A stretch of DNA of 64,000 nucleotides. Origin: Leptodontidium sp. MPI-SDFR-AT-0119 (Eukaryota; Ascomycota; Leotiomycetes; Helotiales; Leptodontidiaceae). Of this stretch, positions 20,308-31,715 are shown one piece after another. Every line of letters starts with the position of its first letter. Position 1 is the first letter of the stretch. Position numbers and translations under genes: made by a program. The stretch lies in assembly GCA_020726505.1 (NCBI GenBank), contig JAHLEZ010000037.1, forward strand, positions 310,001-374,000. Reading direction: 5' to 3'. Under the pieces are notes generated by a model. It saw nothing but the letters and a program-made list of their open reading frames with translations, was not told the DNA's origin and did not search any database.

Positions 20308-22778
20308 TCAATGAAGCGTATTTTGAAGTTCTTTCAGATAGTCGACCTGTTTCTCAGGGTGATTCTCAGGGACTTCGACATCTGCTCTGTCCTGTGAGCT
20401 GTTTCCAAACGTGTATCTCCCGGTCAAAACTTCTGTGGGCCAATCTGCAGCCTTCAGTGCTGCTAGTCCAAGTTTCATTAGCATCAAGTCGCTCCCTAGT
20501 TGTTGTCGGTCAGCCTCATTCTTGGGGCGAGTTGACATCCTCAAACTACCGACCTCGAGCGCCGAGAAGAGTGCAGGCGATAGGAATATGCTCAATTCGA
20601 TTACTGATTTTGGAAAGATAGGCTTTCTGCCCAACTATCGATTTATTAGCGATTGCATCAATTGTGGATCGGTCACCTGGCGAACTTGGGAAAACAAGCT
20701 GTGGTATTTGCAGCACAGGTGACAATAATTTACTCGTTAGAGTATGGTAGGTCCCTGGTATACTATCAAGACAGAATAGTTAGACTTGGTGAGATATGTT
20801 ATGAATGCGACTTACTTGTTTGGTACGTCCCGGTAAGCTGGATCCGCGAGGCCATAAGGCAATACCAGTATTGCGTTAGAAAGGGTATCTGGATCATGAT
20901 GCAAAACTTTGGCCTCGAACCAATCCCGAAAGACATTCTGTTCCTGCTGGCCCTGATAGCAATCCTCCGCAGTCATAGAGGAGCCGATATCCCTGGAAAT
21001 CGCATCAGATAGGGTTGTACTAAGTTGGGTTGCATTGAGATATACCATCTATATTGTACTGTTGGTCCACCGTATGGTTGTCGGCCAAATTTCTCAAGCA
21101 TAAGTTCTCTGAATTCGTCGAATGAATGATAAAATTCGTAGCAATAAGGCCAGAAGGCGCTTTTTTCCAAATAGTCCTTGATTTTTCTGCCTTTAGCTTT
21201 GATGGGAGGGTCTGCGTCCCATAGATCAGAGATCCCGATTAAAACACGTTTGGTGCCCAGGAAGGTTTCGAGGATAGACACAAAACTCTCTACCATTGCT
21301 TGTTGCTCCTTGTCTTCGTGTGGAAAGAAGTCTGTAGGATATATTATCTTTGTCGGAAACTCTACGGGAGATTTGAAGCCGAAGGTGGTTGCAGCCACAG
21401 GAATAATTGCATCGAGGCTCCTGCCCAAAAGCCCAACGACGTCAAATGACCTGTCAAAATAAGCCAACTTTGGTATTTCTGATTAAGTTGGGGAGGTAAC
21501 TTGCTGTGAGACTTGCTCAACTCCTTTCATCGAAGTTGCATTCCATGACGTCCGCAAACCGTAAAGTCCAGTAGCTGCTGCTGGTGCTCTAATACTGCCA
21601 CCCGCTGTATGTAGTCAGAGTCGGATCAGCAAACACAAGTAAATTACTGACAATCTGTCCCGATGGATATATCGAGCCATTCATAACCTGCTAAAGATGC
21701 ACCAGCTCCTGCGGAGCTGCCCATGGGACTTTGATATCCATCGCCTCTTGGGCTGAAGGGACCTACACAGATTGTCAAGTCCTTGTTCTCGTCAGTTCAT
21801 GAGAGCTGAGGCGGTGCTTACTATGAAAGTCTATCCACTGGTCGGTTGGCATGTCTGGTCCGGCAAATATTGAAGATGTAGTTTTGCCTACGATAATGGC
21901 ACCGAGTGATATCAAATTCTTCACGTAATCGGCGGAGTCTCTATCTGGCCCATGAAGGGCCGTCCAATCCCGGCTACCGAAAGTGGTTCTGATGCCCTCA
22001 AGATGGAAAATATCTTTGATACTTACTCGCGTTCCTGCAAGCGGCTTTGCTTTACTGGGGCTATGATAAAGCCGACTCGGAACAGCAACCTCCTTCCACA
22101 ACCCACCATGGGCCACACTGCCGATAGCTTTGAAGCTTCGGAGTCTTGATCAGCTATTATTCAAACTGGAAATGGCGACCGACATACCTCTTTGGCGTAA
22201 GTGGATTTTCCGGGGCCACTGGAACAACGAATGCATCAAGTACGTCTTCGTATAATCGCCAGGCTTGGTGTATTTGACCTCGGAGGATGAAATATGGGCC
22301 GGCCGGGAGGAGATCTGGACAAGAGTCGACTTCCGAGGCATAAATTCGAGAAGAATCACCCGTAAATTGACAAGTTTCATGAGCAGAAGAAGGGGAATTG
22401 AAGTCAAAAGGAAGTGATCCATCGCCATTTCTGCTATTATGTCTGCATGATTGAAGGATCAAGTTAGATGTGAACCCTGACGTAAAAACATCATCGATTG
22501 CGTCGAAACGTTGAGTTGTGCTGCACAGATGTTGTCTATCCTGAGCCGCGCATTGAAGAGATAATAGAACTGCGGGAATTGGGAAGTCGATGTGCGATCC
22601 ACCTTTAATCGAGCCCTATACCGTATGAGCTCCAACCTGACACGGACTTGATCTGCGTCTGTTTACTCACGACAGCAGCGGGGTGGACATAGTATCGCTT
22701 CCCATCTAGAATGTGAGTCATGGCCGCTGACCCTAGGGTTTCGAGTATCAATGCCAAAAGACAAGTATGGAGAAACAT
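20308..22778 (-). CDS. Secreted amidase (amidase-signature family) with N-terminal extension
   Basis: Nine exons on the minus strand, 5' to 3': 22671-22778, 22188-22615, 21822-22144, 21762-21652, 21604-21501, 21467-21046, 20992-20816, 20762-20554, 20495-20308; about 689 residues. It starts with a signal peptide ([20 protein letters not shown]). A roughly 170-residue extension follows, then the amidase fold. The Ser-cisSer-Lys triad is visible: Lys in [14 protein letters not shown], cis-Ser in GSSAGAGAS, and the nucleophile region [20 protein letters not shown], which is rebuilt across an intron. The family hydrolyses amides; substrate unknown. One junction is odd: between 21501 and 21467 the only frame-keeping splice is a 33-nt intron containing an in-frame TAA, otherwise the gene is broken there. 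One acceptor (22144) has an alternative nearby. It is divergent from the NLR gene. Confidence 0.82.
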
Positions 22779-23615
22779 GATATTGATTCCAAGAAGAACC
22801 GTAACGTAAGAAGAAGAATGGAGGCGGATGCTAAAGAGTGAGGGGAGGTGGGCTGTGTACCAACCCGGTAAACGAATTGCTTGTGTAACATTGACCCACT
22901 TACTGCTGTAATTTTCTTGATCCTGCGAGCTTTCATTGGCCGCATTGTTCCACGATGTGGATACTCTTCATTGGCTCCCTCTGTGGGTGCTGACAGGTGG
23001 GCGGATAACCTCTTTGGACCCTACTGGTATGATGCGTGTTGCGAGAACGGAATGACACTAAGATGTCAGCCACGACGAATCTGCACCCATCATTCGCACA
23101 TGTTATTTACACTTTCTGCACCTGCCCACGACTGTCTATCCTTTCCTAGAAATAATTCTCGATATTGTGCAACTCAAACTCAAGTATCAGAATTCGATGT
23201 CCGTCGTGATATACCTCCTCGGGCGTGCAAGTCTTCCCACCATAACTTCGTGGCTCTAACTTCGAGTATCATTCTTCAAAGGCGTTCAAAGGCCAGTGGT
23301 CCAGCTCTCCCCATTGAGAATTTGAAGCCCTGATGTGATCCTACGCGGGCTGGGAGGTACACAGCCAGGTCTTTGAAGTTATCGACCGTATTGCGTATTC
23401 GACACGCCCTGTTCGAGGTGCGGGGTAGGAATGCCAAGACTAATCAGCTACGAAAAAATTCTGAATGGCGTTGGCGTTTCACAGGCGTTGGACGAATATG
23501 CACAGCATCGAATCTTGTCACAACCGCTAGTCTCGGTTCCTCACCTACTCAAATTTATGAAATAGTCGTCAGCTTGTACTCCCTCATCAATCGAGGTTGC
23601 CGCCTTTGACTTCTG
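22779..23615. promoter_or_regulatory. Shared divergent promoter of the amidase and NLR genes
   Basis: About 840 bp between divergent starts at 22778 (-) and 23616 (+). Open frames here are not supported by motifs or splice signals. No distinct regulatory motif recognised. Confidence 0.35.
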
Positions 23616-26600
23616 ATGTCTTCGCTTCCCGTAATTTACGCTGGTCGAGGAACGACCATTGTAGAGTAAGCCTCCACTCTGAGACTAAATTATATTATGG
23701 ATAGTTGATGCTTTTTATCGTAGCATTGTATGTATACCTGGCTTGCCGGATCTCGTGCCTGAGTACCGAGTCAAGGACCACAACCGATGGCTTCGGGATG
23801 TTCTCAGTCATCAAATACCAGACGCTCGAATCATGTCCTTCTACTACGATTTCGCAAAGAATATCGCGGCTGCTTCTTGGAAAGACTTGATTGACCAAAC
23901 CCTTCACTTCCTCTTCGCATTGCGTCGTCGACGAGAGGAAACTTTGGGATCCCCTCGACCTCTTGTCTTCATGTGTTTCAGCTTTGGATCTGTTATTCTC
24001 AAAAAGGTTCATTCATATCGAGTTCCAGCTGGGAATTTAAATCCTAACTTGTGTTTGATAGGCACTACTAGTCGCAATGCAGGAACCTGAATTTCGCCAG
24101 ATCTTTGATAACACGGTCGGTATCTTATTCTTGGGCTCCGTACACAACGAGGACCATCCATCATTCGAAGAGTTGGCATTGCGTTGTGCAGCCATAGAAT
24201 TTCGCACAACTGCTAGTCGAGGCTCTATTATTGACCAACTGAGGGTTTCGGGGGGCTTCTCAGCGTTAAAAGCCACTTTGGGTGAATTTAGGGATTTGCA
24301 ACTCGGTCTCACGGTTCGCACCTTCTATGAAATCAAAAAATCTGTATACCAGAGCAGCAGGTGGGCTCCAGCCAAAGCATCATGTGTATGAAAAAAAAAT
24401 TCTTCTGTCCATTTGATGGATCGCTCTTTCCCTTTGCTCGCTTTGAGGTCAACGTTAACGGCTTCTAGGTATGCCCGGAAAGCTTGGCGACGTTGGGCTG
24501 GACTAATGAACTAGTCATACCAGTAGACCTTGACCATGTCCAGTTGTCCATGTTTCCAAATCGTATGGATGACTTTTTCGAAACACTCGTGTCTCACCTG
24601 AACGACATCACCACTCCCTGCAACCCCACCATACCCAATAACCCTCCACAAGCTGCAGTTGAGGGCTTGCCTCTTCTAATGCCGTTTAGTAGGCCTATGC
24701 AAAGCAATTACAGTACATTGTTACGAGCTAACCATGAAACAGCAGCAAGTAGTATTGGCGCTCGCCTTCCAAGCTCACTTTCAGACATCTCCGACCCCAG
24801 TTGGGTGGCAAATGTGAAGTTGCCATGCTTTGTGACAGCACCATACGAAGAGAATCCATACTTTACAGGTAGAGAGCAGTTTCTTGATGCTATAGAGAAC
24901 GCCTTTGAAACTTCAGCCGGGTTCGAGCCCCGTCACAAATCTATCGAGTCTCAGCAGCCCTTCACCTTTGCTTTATGCGGTCTAGGTGGCATGGGCAAGA
25001 CTCAAATCGCACTTCGCTATATTTTCTCGCATGTGTCTAACTACTCCGTGATCCTCTGGGCTCACGCCGACAGCCGCGTCAAACTAAGCGATAGCTATTC
25101 CCGTTTCGCCAATGAATTGAGGATTGAAGTTTTTGGTTCTGGGGAGGACTCAACGATTTTAGCAGTGAAAAAGTTCTTGAAGATGACAAGTGAGTCAACT
25201 GAGCACTCCAAACTACCAGGCCTATAAATCAATTGACTTGTGATACATTAAATGGCAGGCGAAAAGTGGCTACTTGTATTTGACAATCTCGACGATGACC
25301 CGAAAGGAGACTTGCTTGATGACTTTTGGCCTTCAGCGGGAAATGGATCCATTATTTTAACCAGCCGCAATAATAGTCTCATCCGAAAGTTTGGCGGTAT
25401 CGAAATAAAGGAGCTGGAAATTGACAGTGCAGTGGTCTTGTTGAAAAGGCTCTCTCGAGTCGAAAATGCGCATCGTAACCACGGAGACCCAGCGCACGAA
25501 GATTCGGCAGCTCGAGAGCTGGTCCAACGAATTGGGTGCTTCCCTCTCGGAATTGGACAGGCAGCCAACCTGATACTCAACGATTCGTGTCTGTTCAGCG
25601 AATTTCTGGCTGGTTATGAGAACGAAGATCTCATGCGAGACCAGACGGTTGTTCCTATTGTAAGCAGAAAAGCTTTTCAATACCAACACTCCCTCGGGAC
25701 AGTCTGGAACACGAACTTCGACAAGCTGGCAGCTGATGAGCAAAAGTTATTGAACATAATAGCCTTCGGAGACCCTGATCGGTTTCAGCTGCGGATACTG
25801 TCTGACGGAGCGGGGAAAAGCGAGGAGCCAGACTTCGTCTTCATTAACAATGCACGAAAGATACATAAGTGCTCAATGTCTCTCTTGCGCAGCTCCCTTG
25901 TACGGCGAAACACAAATCTACAAGAAGTTGAGTCTAGTTCCAAGAATGGAGAACTCAGAGAGCTGGGCATGCACAGACTGGTACAAGTCTCCTGCCACGT
26001 CAGAATGTCGCATGCCGAGAGATGTCATCACTTTAGGCTAGCTGTCGGTCTTTTAAAGAGATCATGGCCTGTTGCAAGTAGGCATGCTACATACGATCCG
26101 AGTCTATGGCCGGTCCAACGACTTCTTCTGCCGCATATCCAATCGTTATGTAGATACTTTAAATTGTCATGTGATGATAACCAGCCTCTACTTCCACAAG
26201 GTGTTCTGAACTGGGATTTTCCTCAGCTTCTTTACAATGCTGGATGGTAAATAAAGTTCTTGACCCTTGTATGAGATCTTAACTAACCAATTCTGTTAGG
26301 TTTTGTTGGGAGAAAGGTATGCACGAAATGGGAAGAGAGGTGCTGGAGTTGGCTAAGGAATACTACTTCCGACACACCACAACATCTGCGGAAAAGGACC
26401 ATGTGCTTCTCGCTGATATATATGGTGGACTGGGATCTATGGACTCGGAGACGAACAACTTTCAGGGCACTTACAATAATTTCCAGAGTCAATGGGCAGA
26501 ACTCGAAGCAGCATTTGAGACGGGGCAAATCCAGCGTCCCAGTATCATGGAGGTTTTTGGCCTTGGGAGAGTAGCGAATGGTCTCATGGCACTCAACCGC

Positions 26601-27372
26601 TTTGAACAAGCTGAGGAGTATTATCGGCGATGTTTCCATGCGTGGGAGGGTCTGCCTGGGGATCGGTTAATCTGGACATCCAACATGGCCAAATGCTTGT
26701 GCTTGCAGCATAAGCTCGAGGAGGCTGAGACTCTGCTGTTGCCCTTGTTGGAGAATCGAAGCGACATGTCTTCTTTCCGGTTCGTGGTATTCATTCCTCC
26801 CAATGGCAAGCTATATTTTGTACTGACATACACCGACAAGGCCTGGTGTGGGTCTCTCCACGCTTGCAAGTATCAAAATAGCGCAAGGCGATGTACTTTT
26901 AAGGGCTGGAAATGTTGATGCGGCGGAAAAGAAATTCGATGCTGCATACACATCATTCTCGCAAGCATACGCCAATTTCCAGAAGGTCCTTGGAACACAC
27001 CGTCGAACTGCTGACGTTTGCTATCATTTGGGGGTTCTCTCACAACGGAGACGCGAGTACGGCAGAGCAATGTAAGCGCCAATGTGTTATTTTCTGTGGT
27101 ATTGTTGACATGCTGACGTGCTGACTTGCCAAAGTGGCTTTCTGGAACAAGCTCTGGAGACATTCCGCTTGCATAAATGGTTCAAGAATGATGTAGCACG
27201 AGCTACTTACAGACTTGGTAGCGTTTTCCAAGACATGGGCGACTTGGCCAAAGGGCGCAGCTTAATTCACGAGGCTGAAATATTGAGAAAAGAGCTGGTC
27301 TCGCCCGAGGAATGGGCTCCGGCCACGAGTGAAGATTGTTATGACCACTTGATCATGTTTTGGAGCCGTTGA
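23616..27372 (+). CDS. Fungal NLR: alpha/beta-hydrolase (SesB-like) + NB-ARC + TPR
   Basis: Eight exons: 23616-23665, 23724-24006, 24062-24385, 24469-25189, 25259-26246, 26300-26779, 26841-27071, 27135-27372; about 1104 residues with every junction in frame. Residues 1-270 form an esterase/lipase-like domain (DIVCIPGLPD, LVFMCFSFGSVILKK, FLGSVHNEDHPSF), the type called SesB/DUF676 in fungal NLRs. The NB-ARC P-loop is ALCGLGGMGKTQIALRY at about residue 388. Walker B is KWLLVFDNLDDD, with GSIILTSRN and the GLPL-like CFPLGIGQAAN after it. The C-terminal 330 residues are helical repeats of TPR type (FGLGRVANGLMALNRFEQAEEYYR; TYRLGSVFQDMGDLAKG). Such proteins are signal-sensing ATPases linked to non-self recognition; the partner is unknown. 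The CorA-like gene follows 459 bp downstream on the same strand. Confidence 0.88.
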
Positions 27373-27831
27373 GGAAACAAATTTGATTAGGGGGAACGGA
27401 AACATGCTATTGCCTGGATACTCTTCTCGAAAGTCTCGCATATCCTGAAAGCGGATAAGCCTTCGGGCGATGCAGGATATTGGTCCTCTACGTGAGCTAG
27501 TGGTTTCAGTCTAGTAGAACATATTTCTCACATTATTGAGTTATCTTTCATGGCTTACTGGGATGTGGTAATGCCAATCGGCCTGCCCGACCTGTATGCG
27601 CTGGCACTAATTGCGGCTGGAGTCCGCCACCAGGAGGGCAGTGCATTAACGCCCTCATCGAGCCTGATGCCATCGCCAATTGTTGTGGTACATGAGAATG
27701 GAATTTATATCCCTCAAATGTGTTGACGAAATCCTTCGCCAGCTGCCAGCATGTCTACTGAGGTGACCTTATTCTAACAAAACTCATTTGAGTCCACGCC
27801 CATCGAACCTTCACGTGTGCTACCAAGAAAT
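27373..27831. promoter_or_regulatory. Spacer between the NLR and CorA-like genes
   Basis: 459 bp. It holds the NLR 3' end and the promoter of the next gene, with CACGTG at 27812-27817, just 15 bp before the ATG. No gene seen. Confidence 0.35.
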
Positions 27832-29441
27832 ATGACACCAGAGAACCACAATTATATTGCGCTTATCAGGGCCGCATACGAGCTGTATCCGAGATCTTTT
27901 CGATACTATGAACAACTTGTGGAGTATGTCAGTGCCCCCATCGACTCATCCAGGGCCATATTTCCTGCAACAAAGGTATTCCGGATTCTCAATTCGGGAC
28001 AGCGTCAGGAGCTTACGGACAACTCCATTCCACAAAGCTATTTTGCCTTCATTCCGTGTGAACTACGACCACTCGCCCCCGTTCCGATAATTGCCGTGGT
28101 CGAAGGACTGCCATCTCCAGAGGCAATTAGCTGCCTAGGTTCCGTTTTCTGTGTACCACCTGAGCTGTTTCTCGGACACTTGGAGTTAGGAAGGAGGCAG
28201 GTCCAGCCTCAGAGATTCTATGAGCTACCAGCAATGCCTTCAAAAAGACAAGAAATCATACGCATCAGAACAATCATAATTGCTAAGAACCTTGTAAGCT
28301 CGCACGCGGGCGACTCTATGGAGCAAACCCGCAAGACTGCCTCGGCAGACTTTGAACGATACGAGCGCGATATATTGAAGGAGTCACGTTATGGATCTAC
28401 GAGGATACGACAAGCGAATATTCACAACGAGAGGATCTTGACCTTTGAGCAACTAACATCGATCCACATCTCATCCGACGTGCGATCACCTAGTGTATGG
28501 CGAGGTATATAATACCTGGCTTGGCTGTTATCGAAAACGAATGGAGCTAACCGCCAACAGCAGTTATTTTGCTTGATCCTGGGAAAAATTTCACACAAGG
28601 GACTAATTCCAAGTGGCTGGAATATGGATCTCAGGGGATGCCCCTAGGAACTGTTCCGACGATTCCTGCAAGCTCCGAAACGTACGTCGTCAACTCTTTG
28701 GGCAGAGAACATGAAAAGACGAACATTCGAGAGCTGCACGACTTCCACCCTCTGAAGATATCGCAGCCTACAGATGCTGTTGAGTTAGACCTCTTATATA
28801 CCGACCCGTTCTTCCTCGTCAGCCGAATCCTCACAGCGGCAGTGTCCTCGTGGAACATGCTTCTCAATGTCATCACCGAAGACATTAGTCACTGGACTAC
28901 GACAACAGCGACAACTGATCTTGACAGAGGGATGCAGCAACTGTGCTTCAATGCTGGAATCATTGACGAGGTTCTTGATTTCGTTGCAGAGCACGCGCCT
29001 ATATTACGCGCAGGTGGTTCCCCTTCATGGCCCTCAGCAACCGAACACTCGCAGGTCGTCCGTAAATCTGTTTTAAAAACTGCATTGTTATTGGATATTT
29101 CTTCTCTCGAAAATCGCTGTCGCTCCTTAGCGCGTCGATGCAAAGCTGGCACTAGTCTTCTTGTAAGCAATGCGCAGCTTACAGAAGCGAAAAAGGGAAT
29201 CGATCAAGCGAGACAAGTGCAGTCTCTGACAAAACTGGCTTTTATTTTTGTGCCGGCCGGATTTGTGTCGTCTATGTTCGGCATGAATGTTGCTGAATTT
29301 GGTGGCGGACCCTCGATTTGGATATTTTTCCTTGCAGCTGTGGTATGCTCTTCTATTGCATGGGCGATTATCACTTGGGGAACCATACAAACGAAGGCAC
29401 GCAGACTCAGACTGAGATCCCGCGGGAACATTTCTCATTGA
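27832..29441 (+). CDS. CorA-like magnesium-transporter-family membrane protein
   Basis: Two exons, 27832-28504 and 28561-29441, joined by a 56-nt intron (GTATAT...CCAACAG); 517 residues starting MTPENHNYIALIRAAYELYP. The long cytosolic part is alpha/beta and then helical (LTAAVSSWNMLLNVITEDI; QTRKTASADFERYERDIL). The C-terminus has the CorA layout: a long helix (AKKGIDQARQVQSLTKLAFI), TM1 with the signature loop SSMFGMNV that carries the GMN motif, then TM2 (IWIFFLAAVVCSSIAWAIIT) and a short basic tail. CorA channels carry Mg2+ as pentamers; fungal paralogues with divergent N-termini are common and their function is unproven. An upstream GTG in the same frame would add only five residues. Confidence 0.85.
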
Positions 29442-30102
29442 TAATGGATAGGAATGGGAGTCATGGCAAGCGGGAAGTGCAAAGGCTTTAAAATTCGATC
29501 TGTCTAGCTCAATGAAGACTCAACTATGGAATAAACCTTTCTTTGGCCACCTTCTGCGCCTTGATATAGTAAACTTAGGCAGGCCCCTCGCGGACTGGCA
29601 TTTTAGATGAAAAAATTGACTCTCATACCAAACAAAGGGACATTTTTGCCATGTGCATAAATTTGAGAAGGCTGTTAATTTCATTATTAGGACATGGATG
29701 CATAAATATCCAGGTCTTTTGTTCATGGGCCAGCCTTCCTTCCTTCGTTCCAAAATTCAAAATATCTTTGAATACTCTGGTCAGCAAAAAATCGAATTCT
29801 GTTACGCATGGATAGCTTCAAAAATAAATCTCTCTCAATCTCATACCTTATTGACTTGAGAGTAGTCGGCTTCGGCTATAAGCGTAGCCAATCGATAAGA
29901 TATATATTATAATGCTAAGGATTCCCATTCTTTATATCCATCGTTACATGACTTACTACCGGAAGGTTTATTTCACAGAGTTCATTGAATTTATAGCAGG
30001 TCAACGGATAACTGATTTACACCAAGTTTCTTTTTGCACCATGATAAATATACCCGAACAAAAACGTGTGTAGTACCCTGTAATGAATACATTAAGCGGG
30101 CC
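29442..30102. other. AT-rich intergenic DNA
   Basis: 660 bp of AT-rich sequence downstream of the CorA-like gene. Short open frames lack support. It ends at the MITE. Confidence 0.35.
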
Positions 30103-30430
30103 TATCCCCTTAACTGCCAGAAATCTGTGCCCCTAAAGACCCCTGTAGCGAGACCCCGCCAGACCCTAAATTAAGCGAAGAACACCAAGATTACAGGCAG
30201 TCATCATCGTTGTAAAGGCTTCACAAGTGGCCGTAAGGTCTCTGCATCGGTAGGATCTTTCGTTGCGTCTTCGGGCATGATAATTGCATTGAAATTAGAG
30301 TGTTTAGGTAGGAAATTAGGAGGGGAAACGTAGTTGTTGATGTTTTTGTTTCCCCGGCGCACGGGCCCTGTAGTGATGGCAACCCGCCTAGAAAAAGGTG
30401 CCAGAAGTGCTTCTGGCAGTTAAGGGGATA
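30103..30430. mobile_element. MITE with 18-bp terminal inverted repeats and TA duplication
   Basis: TCCCCTTAACTGCCAGAA at 30105-30122 is repeated exactly, inverted, at 30411-30428. Both ends are flanked by TA, giving a 324-bp element with the TA target duplication typical of Tc1/mariner-type elements. It has no transposase frame, so it is non-autonomous. Inside the right end, GCCAGAAG and CTTCTGGC (30400-30417) form an 8-bp stem with a 2-nt loop. Confidence 0.75.
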
Positions 30431-30676
30431 CACATCATACAAAAATATTACTTGGAAGCGTGCATTCAGAAGGTGAAAAAAATAACCCCGGTTATTACCA
30501 AATGCAATTGTAGAATATGTTGCTAGGCGAGCTTTAAAAGGCCGAAAACTGATGGGGTAGGAAGCTACCACGACATTATGATAGGGAAAAAAATCGATCA
30601 ATTAGTACAAAACTATGGCATTCGCAACATGAGATGTAGAGTTGAGCCCCCCTCCCGTTCGAGTACCTGCCCAAAC
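30431..30676. other. Spacer after MITE
   Basis: About 250 bp with no recognised feature. It forms the 3' flank of the SnoaL-like pseudogene. Confidence 0.3.
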
Positions 30677-31200
30677 CTATATTGGGTTGGTTTCGATCAC
30701 CTCCTTAACTAACGCCGTATTCATATATTCTTTGATCGCCACAGCCTTCCCGGTCTCGTCGCCAAAGGTCATAATCCAACAATACCTGCCAATACATTAG
30801 CCTTCATCTCATACATGTGCAACTTTCTTTGAGCTTACAAGTTCTCGTATGGGTTCCCATTCTTCTGCGTTGCAGATCCACTCGCCTCTATCACGGCTTT
30901 GTTTCCAATAATATCGAGTGATTCAACATTCATTCGAAGAGGCCCTTCAAGCTTGACCTGGATGAGAGGCGCTACTTTGTCGAGCCAGCCTTGGAGGTTC
31001 TAATCCAGACCAGAAAGCGGCAATCAAATGCAAGGGGAAAACCTCACGAAAACGCCGGTGCAGCATGTCAGGTCTTCTTTCAGACTTCCAATGGTCTAGA
31101 CAACGTCCGCATCTATCGCAGACAGGAATGGTGCCCAATCACCACCACTGGCCGGGTCGAGGAAAGATCGGACGTGTTCTTCTGTCAATTTGAAAGACAT
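30677..31200 (-). pseudogene. SnoaL-like (NTF2-fold) protein with a premature TAG
   Basis: Three exons on the minus strand: 31048-31200, 30839-30999, 30677-30785, with introns of 48 and 53 nt; 140 codons if uninterrupted. It starts MSFKLTEEHVRSFLDPASGG, typical of small fungal SnoaL-like proteins, and ends YMNTALVKEVIETNPI. The middle reads NLQGWLDKVAPLIQVKLEGP and CWIMTFGDETGKAVAIKEYM. At 31096-31098 a TAG stands where the family usually has Trp (DVV*TIGS). The rest of the frame and all splice sites are intact, so the loss is recent, or it is a sequencing error. TGG to TAG is CpA to TpA on the other strand, the change made by RIP. Function in homologues is uncertain (cyclase/dehydratase-like fold). 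Confidence 0.7.
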
Positions 31201-31715
31201 GTTTAGAGCTTGGAGGCTGGTGGAATAGTGCAGTACTTCAAAAGGAACCTACTCATTTCCATTGAAGAGCGACTGTTTATATAGACTGATGAGTGAGTGA
31301 GTAAGCAAGCCAAGCGTTGAACCCGAAGCCGAAGTTGCGGCCCGCCAAGCCACCCAAGAAATGCAGTCAGACTGTCAGACCAAGTACAACACATAAAAAC
31401 CAATGATGTACGGATGTCTGGTCAGCTTATTAATGCAACATTTTTGTGTTAGGTTCTTGGCTAAAATGGGCTTACTCTCTCCTCAGTCCTGTACAGAATT
31501 TAGCCTGGCATCATGGCTTCATAAAGCTATGAACTGATCCTCGAAATAGCATTCGCCACTTCAAGCTCGATCGGTGATATCCATAAGTCTGAATTCGGTG
31601 TTCTTACTGGACGAGAAACGAAGTTAGGTTCTATGGAATGAGACGAATCGGTGGAACCGGATCATCATCTGACAGTTTTGATAAGACTGTCCTTTCTAAG
31701 AGCAATTAATACCTA
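31201..31715. other. Intergenic spacer
   Basis: 515 bp: promoter of the SnoaL-like pseudogene and 3' region of the methyltransferase. No gene recognised. Confidence 0.35.

Noticed and set aside
30221..30601. 126-codon minus frame over the MITE
   Set aside because: It crosses the terminal inverted repeat of a non-coding mobile element.
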